This document shows, in pieces, positions 41,072 to 50,715 of a stretch of 64,000 nucleotides of DNA. The first letter of the stretch is position 1; each line of letters opens with the position of its first letter. Under the pieces are notes generated by a model. The model saw only the letters and a list, made by a program, of their open reading frames with translations. It did not search any database and had not been told where the DNA came from. A program made the position numbers and the translations under genes. The stretch is taken from NCBI GenBank assembly GCA_902518715.1, contig CABYHU010000001.1, positions 124,001-188,000 of the forward strand, given 5' to 3'. The DNA is from an uncultured SAR86 cluster bacterium (GTDB lineage Bacteria; Pseudomonadota; Gammaproteobacteria; Magnimaribacterales; D2472).

Positions 41072-42655
41072 ATGAATAGAAGATCTTTTTTAAAAGGATT
41101 ATTGTTCTTTTCGTCAATCTTTACCTTACAACTTAAAGCTTCTAAAAAAAATAATGTTTCTTTTAATTACGGTGTAGCAAGTGGTGACCCAACAAATACT
41201 AATATAATCTTATGGACAAAAGTTTCACCAACATTTAATAAAGATGTAACTGTTGAATGGCAATTATCAGCAGATAAAAATTTTAAGAATCTAATAAACT
41301 CAGGGAATGTTTTAGCTAAATATTCAAATGATTTTACTGTTAAAGTAGATGTTAATGTTCCAAAACCATTTAGAGGAAATAAAGTATTTTATAGATTCCT
41401 TTTTAACGATAACATCTCTGATACAGGAATTACCAATACACTTCCTCAGAATAATCCTGATAAATACAATATAGCTTTCTGTAGTTGCTCAAATCATCCA
41501 GCAGGATACTTTAATGCATATAGAGAGATAGCTAAAAATAATGATATAGACTTAGTATTGCATCTTGGTGATTATATTTATGAATATGATAAGGATGGAT
41601 ATGCCACAGAAGATTCTAAACGCTTTAATAGGGTAGTAGACCCAAAACATGAAATAGTAAGCTTAAATGATTACAGGAGGCGTCATGCTCAGTATAAAAG
41701 TGATTTAGACTTACAGGCACTGCATAAATCAAAACCAATGATAGCTGTTTGGGATGATCACGAATTCACTAATGATTCATGGAAGTATGGAGCAGAAAAC
41801 CATCAAAATGAAGAGGGTTTCTTTCAATCAAGGAAAGCTAATGCAATTAAAGCTTATTTAGAATGGATGCCAATTAGAGAGAATAAATCAAAACTTAAGA
41901 TATGGAGAAAGTTTGAAGTTGGCAACTTATTTCAATTATTGATGCTTGATACAAGGTCAATTTACAGGGACAAGCAGCTCAATATAGAGGATTATTTTGA
42001 TGGCAATTCAATAAATAAATCAAAATATAAAAGAGATTTATCAGTTGACAGAAAGTTAATTGGCCTTGAACAGATGCTATGGATTAAAAATAATTTAAAT
42101 AAAAAGTTTAAATGGTCAATTATTGGTCAACAGGTTTTAATGGCTCAAGTCTATCTGCCAACTATATTTGCCAATATGAATAAAAAGATACTTCCTGATT
42201 ATCTACATAAGTATTTAAAAATAGGTGGTGCAAATGTTCCATTTAACACCGATGCCTGGGACGGTTATCCAAAAGAACGAGAGAGACTATTTAAAGAATT
42301 AAAGAAGGTAAACTCGGTATTAGTCTTGACTGGAGATACTCATAATTCCTGGCTAAATAATTTATATGATGCAAATAATAACTTTATTGGTGTAGAGATT
42401 GGTACACCTTCAATATCTTCACCAAATACAATTGATACATTTGGATCATTGACAGATCGAATAGAAGAAGGATTTATAAAAGAAAATAAAAATGTTAAGT
42501 GGACAGAAGGTAAGCATAAAGGTTACACATTACTTAAATTAACCAAAGATAGATCTGAAGTTTGTTTCGTATACGTAAATACTGTTAAATCAAAGGTTTA
42601 TGAGGTTATAGACAATAATAAGTTTAACGTTAAACCTAATACACCAATTATTTAA
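41072..42655 (+). CDS. phoD: PhoD-family alkaline phosphatase with Tat signal
   Basis: NRRSFLKG twin-arginine N-terminus; GVASGDPTNTNIILWTKVSP; HLGDYIYEY; VWDDHEFTND; LTGDTHNSWLNNL. Confidence 0.93.
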   Translation: MNRRSFLKGLLFFSSIFTLQLKASKKNNVSFNYGVASGDPTNTNIILWTKVSPTFNKDVTVEWQLSADKNFKNLINSGNVLAKYSNDFTVKVDVNVPKPFRGNKVFYRFLFNDNISDTGITNTLPQNNPDKYNIAFCSCSNHPAGYFNAYREIAKNNDIDLVLHLGDYIYEYDKDGYATEDSKRFNRVVDPKHEIVSLNDYRRRHAQYKSDLDLQALHKSKPMIAVWDDHEFTNDSWKYGAENHQNEEGFFQSRKANAIKAYLEWMPIRENKSKLKIWRKFEVGNLFQLLMLDTRSIYRDKQLNIEDYFDGNSINKSKYKRDLSVDRKLIGLEQMLWIKNNLNKKFKWSIIGQQVLMAQVYLPTIFANMNKKILPDYLHKYLKIGGANVPFNTDAWDGYPKERERLFKELKKVNSVLVLTGDTHNSWLNNLYDANNNFIGVEIGTPSISSPNTIDTFGSLTDRIEEGFIKENKNVKWTEGKHKGYTLLKLTKDRSEVCFVYVNTVKSKVYEVIDNNKFNVKPNTPII

Positions 42656-42656
42656 C

Positions 42657-42729
42657 ATAATATATATTATGCGAATCTATATATATTGAACTTAATATAT
42701 CCCTATCCTATACTCAGTATATATAGATT
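42657..42729. repeat. AT-only palindrome and 12-bp inverted repeat downstream of phoD
   Basis: 42657-42670 ataatatatattat is a perfect palindrome; 42674-42685 aatctatatata pairs with 42718-42729 tatatatagatt. Confidence 0.7.
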
Positions 42730-42746
42730 TTAATAGTTAGATAAAT

Positions 42747-43013
42747 ATGGAAAACAATGAAATTATTTACCTTTGCATGGTTATATTCACATGTTATGGC
42801 TTTAATTTAGCTCAAGGATTAAGGGCTGCAATCAATAGAGGTGACACAGTAAGAATAACTCCGAAGATATTATGTTTTATTTTTTGTATATCTGTTTCAA
42901 TAATTGCAATAAATATTATGATAGATTCGCCCTTTTCTTCATTAATAATTTATCTACATGTACTAATAATGATTTTTCAATCTGCTATGATTTGGTACTC
43001 AAAACCAAACTAA
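42747..43013 (+). CDS. Small hypothetical membrane protein
   Basis: 88 aa with predicted TM segments; fills the gap between neighbours. Confidence 0.6.
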   Translation: MENNEIIYLCMVIFTCYGFNLAQGLRAAINRGDTVRITPKILCFIFCISVSIIAINIMIDSPFSSLIIYLHVLIMIFQSAMIWYSKPN

Positions 43014-43967
43014 CTATTCAACAGAACTTCTAATAATTTCTAAATCTTTTGTTAATACACTCCCTATTGCGGTATGAGAAAGATTTTCTCTAGGGATTCC
43101 AATAATCTCTGCTATTGTTTCAGCTGCATAAATACCTGTGCAATGTCCACCCATAAACTTTGTTAAACCATTATCCCCTAACCAGTTAGCTGTCTTAGAA
43201 ATGATTTCATTATCTGCTTTAAATAAATGAAATCCACCAATTGCTCCATAAACAGGAACATTTTTTATGGACTGAAGCTTTTTAGCTGTATTTATGATTC
43301 CAGAATGACCGCATCCAGACATCATAATCCAACCTTTATCGGTTAACATTCCAACTGATTGATCATCTTTTATAATATCTGGAATTGTCAATTGTTCATC
43401 AAGAAAGAAACCCATTGGCCCATTATATTTTTCAACAGTCCTTTCAACAGTTCCAGTTACATATAGATTTTCTGAAATCATCATATGATCATCTAAGATT
43501 ATAAATTTAATGCCCTCTTCTTCTGCTTTTTGTTTGAATTTTGATGAATCTTTAAAATTACCCGGACCCTCTTTGGAACCATCTTTATAAAATCTTTGAT
43601 CAAAAAAACCTCTTGCAACATAAACTTCTGAAAAAGCATTCTTATTAATATTTTTATAGGTCCTCCTTAATTTAATTAATCCTCCTGTATGATCACTGTG
43701 AAAATGACTAAGAACAACTTTATTAACTTTTGATAAGTCTTTTCCTAATATCTTGGCATTATGTAAAACAGTATCCTCATGAAATCCTGTATCAAACAAA
43801 ATTGATTCTTTGTCGCTCTCATATAATGCTGAAAAACTCCATTCACCGAAGCCTCCATAGTTTGAAATGTTTGTAGCCAATACAGTTATTTGATAATCAG
43901 CAAAAATATTACATGATATTAATAAAGTTAGGATTTTTATTTTATATGTCACTATGAGGAGCTCCAC
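43014..43967 (-). CDS. Secreted MBL-fold metallohydrolase (alternative GTG start near 43952)
   Basis: LSHFHSDHTGG, MMSGCGHSGIINTA, GGFHLF; N-terminal signal ILTLLISCNIFA. Confidence 0.87.
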   Translation of the reverse strand: MELLIVTYKIKILTLLISCNIFADYQITVLATNISNYGGFGEWSFSALYESDKESILFDTGFHEDTVLHNAKILGKDLSKVNKVVLSHFHSDHTGGLIKLRRTYKNINKNAFSEVYVARGFFDQRFYKDGSKEGPGNFKDSSKFKQKAEEEGIKFIILDDHMMISENLYVTGTVERTVEKYNGPMGFFLDEQLTIPDIIKDDQSVGMLTDKGWIMMSGCGHSGIINTAKKLQSIKNVPVYGAIGGFHLFKADNEIISKTANWLGDNGLTKFMGGHCTGIYAAETIAEIIGIPRENLSHTAIGSVLTKDLEIIRSSVE

Positions 43968-44247
43968 AAACTCTTGCCTTTAAACTAGCAGCCCCTTCTT
44001 CCAACAAGGGTTCTAAGATATCTAATAAACCAGTTTCAACTCTCCATTTTAAATAATCCGCCTGATGTTCTAAAGTTTCCCAGTCTTCGATTAAATGCAC
44101 TGTATTCGATGACTCTTCAATATAAGTATCAACTGATATACATCCATCAAATGATCTAGTGTCTGGTAAAGCATTTTTTAACATTTCTTTAAGATCATTC
44201 ATCATGCCCTCTTTTGCTGGAAATGAAACTATTACTAAATTTTTCAT
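43942..44247 (-). CDS. Antibiotic biosynthesis monooxygenase (ABM)-domain small protein
   Basis: About 100 aa ferredoxin-like pattern: VSFPAKEGMMNDLKEML...DGCISVDTYIEESSNTVHLIEDWETLEHQADYLKW. Confidence 0.8.
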   Translation of the reverse strand: MKNLVIVSFPAKEGMMNDLKEMLKNALPDTRSFDGCISVDTYIEESSNTVHLIEDWETLEHQADYLKWRVETGLLDILEPLLEEGAASLKARVCGAPHSDI

Positions 44248-44318
44248 ATTGCCTCCATTATTAGTTGTTTTTATTATATGATTTCTAAGAATTATTTATA
44301 TCTTTAAGGGAGAATTTC

Positions 44319-47165
44319 ATGCATAAATACGGTTTATTTATTTTAATTTTTGCTTTTAATGTTAATGCCAATACTTTAATGGAACCAACATCTTTATCAA
44401 AAGATCTATATAAAGAAGTTATTCTTGATGATAACTACATTGATTTAGTAGATCACCCTAGTAAATTCTTGGATTTTGATTATGCAACACGCGTGGCTTC
44501 TCCAGAGCAAATTACTTCTGCATTAATGACATGGGCAAATCAATCTAACAGATTAAAAGTTTTTGAATATGCTAGGTCTCATGAAAATAGACCTTTACAT
44601 GCAGTATTTATTTCTTCACCTAAAAACTTAAATAATCTAAGTTCAATAAAAGATAAGATTTCACAACTTGCTGACGCAAGAATAACAAATGATAGAAAAG
44701 CAAAGGCATTAATAGATGAGTTACCTGCAGTAGCCTGGATGGCCTACTCTATTCATGGAAATGAAACTTCAGGTGCTGATGCAGCTTTAGGTATTATCTA
44801 TCACCTAATAGCCAGTAAAGACGATGATATTTTAGAATTGCTTGATGATATGGTTATTATCGTTGATCCATTAATGAACCCCGATGGAAGAGCAAGATTT
44901 GCTAAGAATCTAGAACAATATAGAGGAACTGCTCCAAATTATGATGATCAATCACTTATTCATACAGGTGATTGGCCATATGGTAGAACAAATCATTATT
45001 ATTACGATTTAAATAGAGATTGGGTATATCTAACACAACCTGAAACCCAAGGAAGAGTTGCTCTTATTAATGAATGGAAACCTCAAATTTTAGTAGATGC
45101 CCATGAAATGGGGGCTCAAGACACCTTTATGACAGGACCTGCAAGAGAACCTATTAATAAAAATTTAGATTACGATCTTATTAAATGGGGTAATGTCTTT
45201 GCAAAAGATCAAGGTAATGAATTTGATAGAAGAAGCTGGCGATTTTATACCGGTGAATGGCATGAAGATCTTTATCCAGGATATTCTTTTTATGTTTCTT
45301 TTAGAGGGACATTAGGAATTCTTTATGAACAATCAAGAATGGCTGAGGATGGAGTAAGAAGGCCCGAAGGCACTATCCAATCATATAAAGAATCTGTGCA
45401 TCATCAGTTTGTAAGTACGATGATAAATCTAGATACATTAAAAAATAACTCAAAAGCTATGTATAAGGATTATTGGGATGGAAGAAAATATAATGTCTCA
45501 AATAATAGTAAGTATTCAAATAGAAGCTATGTTGTCTTAGCCACTGATAACAAAGGAAGATTGAATGCACTTTCTGAGAAATTAATAGCCCAAGATATTG
45601 AGATCTATAAAAATGAAAAACCAATAAATGTAACAAATGCATTAAAACAAAATGGTACTACTGTTAGTGAATATACCATTCCACCAGGAAGTATGATTAT
45701 TCCAAATAATCAACCAGAAGCCCCTCTTATTTCAGCAATTCTTGAATTTGATGCAGAGATTGATGATGAAGTATTAATTGAAGAAAAACAAAAAAGAATT
45801 AAAAATGGTTCATCAATTATGTATGACACCACTGCATTTAATTTCACAATGATGTTTGGGTTACCAGCCATAACTGTACCCCAAGAGCTAAAAGCTGGAT
45901 TAAAAGAATGGACACCCTCCCCTGAAATATTGGAAGTAAATGAAGATGCTGTTATTTGGGCGGTAGATGGTAAGGATGACCGATCTGTTGCTTTTGCAGC
46001 AAGATTATTAGAGCAAAATATTCAAGTTAGGGTAATAGATAAAAATTCAACTTTATCTGGTCATGTTTTGTCTAGAGGAAGTGTTGCAGTGATAGCTATG
46101 GATAACCCAACTTCCAATAATTTGCATGAAATTATTAAAACGGTAGCTACTGATCTGAATATATCTGTTGTATCAATAGAATCTGGCTTTGGACCAAAGG
46201 AATTACCAGATTGGGGCGGTAGACATTTTAGATTACTGAAAAAACCACAAATAGCAATATTGAGTCATGCGGGTTTCAGCTCGTATGATGTAGGTGTTAG
46301 TTGGTGGTCTTTAGATCATCATTTAGGTATAAGGCATAGCCAATTAAATTCATCACTCACAGGGTATGGAGATTTACGGAGATATAACACAATTGTTCTT
46401 CCTAGTGGCAATCCAGACTTAGGTGATTATGCCAAAAAAATGTTGATGGATTGGGTTAAACAAGGTGGAACATTAATAGCCAATAATAGGTCTACCAGGT
46501 CAATAATTTCAAATGATGGTATGGGTTCCGTTAAGAGCTTAAGTGTTACATTTGATAAAAGTAAATCTTATAACATTGATTTAATGAGAGAGATTTATTC
46601 AATTGAAGAAAACATTGATATATCAAATGCAAATGAAAACAAAGTGGATACTGAAATTAAATATCCATGGGAATCATCGGATGTTAACTATTCAAAAGAA
46701 CAACTAGAGATGAGAGATAAATGGCAGTCAACATTAATGCCATCAGGAGCAATTGTTTCAGCTAGAGCAGATACTGAACATTGGCTAACGTTTGGTGCTG
46801 AAGATGTGGTGCCTGTGCTTTATGGAAATTATCCAATACTTATGACTGGAGGAAATTCACAGGCTGCGTTAAGAATTGGTGAATTAATCCCAAATAAGGA
46901 TTCAGATACTAAAACCATTAATTGGTCTCAGATACCATCTGGTTATGATTTAAATGTCAGAATGAGTGGATTAGTCTGGCCAGAGGCTAGCCAAAGAATA
47001 GCTAATTCAGCTTATTTAACACGAGAAAAGGTTGGCAAAGGACAAATAATCTTATTTTCAGGTGAACCTAATTTTAGAGGTTCTGCCAGGGGAACTAATC
47101 GTTTATGGTTAAACGCTGTTATTTATGGCAGTGGACTTGGAACTGACGCGCTAGTAAATCCATAA
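44319..47165 (+). CDS. Secreted M14-family zinc carboxypeptidase-like protein
   Basis: Signal peptide; YSIHGNETSGADAAL (HxxE), IVDPLMNPDGRARF, DLNRDWVYLTQPETQGRVALINEWKPQILVDAHEMG. Confidence 0.9.
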   Translation: MHKYGLFILIFAFNVNANTLMEPTSLSKDLYKEVILDDNYIDLVDHPSKFLDFDYATRVASPEQITSALMTWANQSNRLKVFEYARSHENRPLHAVFISSPKNLNNLSSIKDKISQLADARITNDRKAKALIDELPAVAWMAYSIHGNETSGADAALGIIYHLIASKDDDILELLDDMVIIVDPLMNPDGRARFAKNLEQYRGTAPNYDDQSLIHTGDWPYGRTNHYYYDLNRDWVYLTQPETQGRVALINEWKPQILVDAHEMGAQDTFMTGPAREPINKNLDYDLIKWGNVFAKDQGNEFDRRSWRFYTGEWHEDLYPGYSFYVSFRGTLGILYEQSRMAEDGVRRPEGTIQSYKESVHHQFVSTMINLDTLKNNSKAMYKDYWDGRKYNVSNNSKYSNRSYVVLATDNKGRLNALSEKLIAQDIEIYKNEKPINVTNALKQNGTTVSEYTIPPGSMIIPNNQPEAPLISAILEFDAEIDDEVLIEEKQKRIKNGSSIMYDTTAFNFTMMFGLPAITVPQELKAGLKEWTPSPEILEVNEDAVIWAVDGKDDRSVAFAARLLEQNIQVRVIDKNSTLSGHVLSRGSVAVIAMDNPTSNNLHEIIKTVATDLNISVVSIESGFGPKELPDWGGRHFRLLKKPQIAILSHAGFSSYDVGVSWWSLDHHLGIRHSQLNSSLTGYGDLRRYNTIVLPSGNPDLGDYAKKMLMDWVKQGGTLIANNRSTRSIISNDGMGSVKSLSVTFDKSKSYNIDLMREIYSIEENIDISNANENKVDTEIKYPWESSDVNYSKEQLEMRDKWQSTLMPSGAIVSARADTEHWLTFGAEDVVPVLYGNYPILMTGGNSQAALRIGELIPNKDSDTKTINWSQIPSGYDLNVRMSGLVWPEASQRIANSAYLTREKVGKGQIILFSGEPNFRGSARGTNRLWLNAVIYGSGLGTDALVNP

Positions 47166-47194
47166 AAAAAGCTCTCTAAAAGAGAGCTTTTTTA
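47165..47194. terminator. Rho-independent (possibly bidirectional) terminator between convergent genes
   Basis: aaaaaa gctctct aaa agagagc ttttttt. Confidence 0.9.
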
Positions 47195-47201
47195 AAAAAT
47201 A

Positions 47202-47597
47202 CTAATCAATAAATACAGTGTGTTCTTTACCCTCTTCTGCAACTCTAACAACCAAAAGTTGTTGGCAAGTTCCTTCTGGTAATGATGGTGTATCTGCTTC
47301 ACCACCATGAACCCAGTCAGATCTTTCAAACCAGTACTCATTTTTGGAATAATTTTTCCAATTTCCAGAGGATTTGGATTGCGAAGTTCCGTCTAGAACA
47401 TATACAAGTGTACCTGCAGCCGGATGAAAATGTTTTGGTGTACCATCTTGATTACAAGAATTTCGTCTTTCAACATGCATCACCATACCATTGCCTAAGT
47501 TGAATACTTCACTTGAGACTAAACCTGGGAAAGTAGGTTCATCATCAGCGAAAATTGAAAAACTAATAAAAAATATTAATAAAAAATATTTATGCAT
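47202..47597 (-). CDS. Secreted cupin-domain protein
   Basis: Signal peptide; GNGMVMHVERRNSC...HFHPAAGTLVYVLDGTSQSKSSGNWKNYSKNEYWFERSDWVHGG. Confidence 0.75.
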   Translation of the reverse strand: MHKYFLLIFFISFSIFADDEPTFPGLVSSEVFNLGNGMVMHVERRNSCNQDGTPKHFHPAAGTLVYVLDGTSQSKSSGNWKNYSKNEYWFERSDWVHGGEADTPSLPEGTCQQLLVVRVAEEGKEHTVFID

Positions 47598-47606
47598 AGT
47601 TACCCC

Positions 47607-48287
47607 TTATTCTGATGAATATATTGTTTGACATTGCTCTACAGTTTCCTCAACAACTTCATCAACATATTGTTGTGCTTCATCCCATAGAGAACCCCAT
47701 GATGCTCCTGCTAGATATTCGTCAATAATTCTTCCAGCATCTGCACCGCTCTCATGGATTGTTCTTAAATGAAATGCTTCGGTTCCACCTCCAATTGGAG
47801 CAAAAACACCAATTTGGACATCATGACCAGCCTCTTGCTGTGCTTTCTCTAATTTTGTCATTGCTGCAACAAAAGACTTCCAATCATTTAGTCTAACTTT
47901 CCAGACTCTTTCAAAACCTGGATCAAGCTCAAATGCCTTTAAAGGAACAAAAGTAGCCGTAAACATTGGCTCTCTTAATCTCTGAAATGAAGAATTGGCT
48001 TTAAATGGATCATATAAGGTTGATGCATCCATTGCTACTTCAGTACTGGAAAAAGCATTCCATACAAACATTTGACCAGGATAAGATTGACCTGATGTGG
48101 TTACGCAAACTCCAGCAATATCAACTCCAGTTTGTTCAAATACAGCAGGGTTATTTTTCATATATGTTACATATCTATCAACATCAGCAGCTTTAACAAA
48201 TAAAGTGTTAAAAGCACCTTCAGGATGTCCATCAGATACTGAATAAATTGATAGGCTTAAAAGTGATAAAGTTAATAATTTTTTCAT
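47607..48287 (-). CDS. Hypothetical secreted protein (possible tandem ferredoxin-like fold)
   Basis: Signal-like N-terminus, 226 aa, no family motif recognised. Confidence 0.6.
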   Translation of the reverse strand: MKKLLTLSLLSLSIYSVSDGHPEGAFNTLFVKAADVDRYVTYMKNNPAVFEQTGVDIAGVCVTTSGQSYPGQMFVWNAFSSTEVAMDASTLYDPFKANSSFQRLREPMFTATFVPLKAFELDPGFERVWKVRLNDWKSFVAAMTKLEKAQQEAGHDVQIGVFAPIGGGTEAFHLRTIHESGADAGRIIDEYLAGASWGSLWDEAQQYVDEVVEETVEQCQTIYSSE

Positions 48288-48358
48288 AAAATTTCCTCCA
48301 ATATCTAAAATAATACAAAACTCTGATGAGTTAAATAGTTTAGAGAAAAAAATGTAAA

Positions 48359-49756
48359 TTAATCAGACATATAAAGACCAAAACCTTCTTGCAGCTCTAT
48401 AAGATCATTCATACTAATTACAGAAGATTTAGTATAGAAATCCTTTGATTCTTTTGTAAATAAAATATAGTTCAAAAGATCAGTGTCATTTTTATATAAT
48501 TTTTTAAGATTTTTTTCTTTACAAAAATCTTTAAAGTTTAATCTTGCTTTATCTACTGTTAACGACTCAAAATTTTGATCGTGAGATTTTGAATCAACTA
48601 TTTCTAGTAAAGAGTTATCTATATCACCAGGTATCTTCCCATAATCTCCTTTTACCAAATCTATAAATTCTTTATTTAGATTTTTATAACGCTCATTATC
48701 TAAAACATTTAAAAGTGCTTGTGCGCCAATAATTTGTGAAGTAGGTGTCACAAGTGGTATATATCCAACATCTTTTCGTATTCTTGGTATTTCTTTAACT
48801 AAATCATCTAACTTATCTGATTTATTAAGATCAAATAGTTGCTTCTCTAAAATACTTAACATACCACCAGGAACTTGATTGATAAGCATTTTTATATCAA
48901 CACCTTTCATCGATCCCTCATATTGACTATATTTATTTCTTATATTTTGAAAATAGTCAGATATTTCAGCTAATTCATTCATATCATAAGGATTATCACT
49001 ATCATCATAAATCATTGATATAAGGCTTTCTGTTGCTGTATGAGCATAAAGATTTGAGAATGAAGATATAGATGTATCAATGTTATCGACTCCTGCCTCA
49101 TAAGCTTTAAAATTTGTTGCATCAGACAATCCAGTTGTAGCATGTGTATGAAGATGTATTGGAATTTTTAAATTTTTCTTGAGTTTTTTTATCAAATTAT
49201 ATGCAGTTTTAGGCTTTAATAATCCAGCCATATCTTTTATTCCAAGAGATTTAGCGCCAGCATCTTCGATGTCTTTAGCTAATTTCAACCAGTATTTTTC
49301 ATTATGAACGGGACTTGTTGTGTACGATATAGTACCTTGAGAATTGGCACCATATTTATTCACACACTCTATTGAATAAACAATATTATTAATATCATTA
49401 AGAGCATCAAAGATACGGAAAATATCAATACCATTTTCAGAAGATTTCTTAATAAATAAATCTATTACAGTGTCATCATACTTTTTATAACCCACTAAAT
49501 TCTTACCACGAAGAAGCATTTGAAGCTGAGTCTTTGTAACATTGGACTTGATAACTTTTAGCCTTTCCCATGGGTCTTCATTTAGAAAGCGCAAACAACA
49601 ATCGTATGTTGCACCGCCCCACATCTCCAGAGAAGAAAATCCAATATTATCAAGTTTTGAAAGTATTGGTGTCATATCTGATAGACGCATTCTTGTAGCG
49701 ATTAAAGATTGTTGACCGTCTCTTAAAACAAGTTCGGTGATAGATGGATACTTCAT
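48359..49756 (-). CDS. Oxaloacetate decarboxylase alpha / pyruvate carboxylase B-like carboxyltransferase, without biotinyl domain
   Basis: ITELVLRDGQQSLIATRMR, LEMWGGATYDCCLRFLNEDPWERL, LHTHATTGLSDATNFKAYEAGVD; ends at 465 aa without an MKM biotin motif. Confidence 0.88.
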   Translation of the reverse strand: MKYPSITELVLRDGQQSLIATRMRLSDMTPILSKLDNIGFSSLEMWGGATYDCCLRFLNEDPWERLKVIKSNVTKTQLQMLLRGKNLVGYKKYDDTVIDLFIKKSSENGIDIFRIFDALNDINNIVYSIECVNKYGANSQGTISYTTSPVHNEKYWLKLAKDIEDAGAKSLGIKDMAGLLKPKTAYNLIKKLKKNLKIPIHLHTHATTGLSDATNFKAYEAGVDNIDTSISSFSNLYAHTATESLISMIYDDSDNPYDMNELAEISDYFQNIRNKYSQYEGSMKGVDIKMLINQVPGGMLSILEKQLFDLNKSDKLDDLVKEIPRIRKDVGYIPLVTPTSQIIGAQALLNVLDNERYKNLNKEFIDLVKGDYGKIPGDIDNSLLEIVDSKSHDQNFESLTVDKARLNFKDFCKEKNLKKLYKNDTDLLNYILFTKESKDFYTKSSVISMNDLIELQEGFGLYMSD

Positions 49757-49764
49757 TTATATAA

Positions 49765-50676
49765 TTATAAGCTTGTCACTGCCACAAATGATATTAAAAC
49801 TATAGTTAGCCATAAGAAAATTGGATAAATTAAGCTTGTTGAATTATTGATTTGCTCAGCCTTTGACTTGAGAGCAATAAAGAAAATCCCAATATTTATA
49901 AATACAATACTAAGTAATTTTGAAATTTCATAAATCTGACCAGGTAAAGTAAATATATTCGATATAAAAATTACTATAAAAAACAAAATTATAAATATTG
50001 GTAAATCTTTTAAATTTAATGATCTCTTTTCATTTTCTATAAAAGTAATTAAGGCAATCAACGGTACTATCCAGATTGTTCTTCCAACTTTCAAAGTAGT
50101 TGCAATTTCACCAGCTTCATCACTATATAAAAATCCAGAACCTACAACTGATGCTGTGTCATGAATAGCTAGCGCTGAAAATAAACCAAACTGAATATCG
50201 GTTAAGCCTAAGAATCTTCCAATAATTGGAAATAAAGCCAAAGCGATTGCATTCATTAAAAAGATTATAAAAACAGCAAGTGATATCTGATTAGGCTTAG
50301 CTTTAATGATAGATGATATAGCTAATGCAGCTGATGCTCCGCAAATAGCAGTTGCGGACGAAATTAAATATATAAACTTTTTATCTAAACTAAATAACCT
50401 CCCTATTAACAAACCTAAAAGAAAAGTAATTACTACAAAGATACTTATTATCGGAAAGTAATTGGTTAACAAATCAGTAAATGTTTTAAAACTAATTGAA
50501 AAGCCAATTAAAATAATACCAATTTGGAGAGGCATAGAGCCAACATTTGAAATAAATACTTTAAGATTGTCTTTAATTAAAAATCCTAGTATTAGGCCCA
50601 AACTTAAAGAAATAATTGGATTTTGAAAAAAAGCTACTAATATTAGTGAAACTGAGATTAACAACTTATACATCAT
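49765..50676 (-). CDS. YeiH-family (UPF0324) putative sulfate/anion exporter
   Basis: About 9-10 TM; LQIGIILIGFSIS, ATAICGASAALAISSIIKAK, AIHDTASVVGSG. Confidence 0.88.
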   Translation of the reverse strand: MMYKLLISVSLILVAFFQNPIISLSLGLILGFLIKDNLKVFISNVGSMPLQIGIILIGFSISFKTFTDLLTNYFPIISIFVVITFLLGLLIGRLFSLDKKFIYLISSATAICGASAALAISSIIKAKPNQISLAVFIIFLMNAIALALFPIIGRFLGLTDIQFGLFSALAIHDTASVVGSGFLYSDEAGEIATTLKVGRTIWIVPLIALITFIENEKRSLNLKDLPIFIILFFIVIFISNIFTLPGQIYEISKLLSIVFINIGIFFIALKSKAEQINNSTSLIYPIFLWLTIVLISFVAVTSL

Positions 50677-50715
50677 ATAATTTTAAATCATTTAATTTTT
50701 TATTATTATATAAAC

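Noticed and set aside
43014-44247. MBL plus ABM pair as an antibiotic biosynthesis/resistance locus
   Set aside because: Family names are misleading; neither sequence shows beta-lactamase-specific features and no biosynthetic genes are adjacent.
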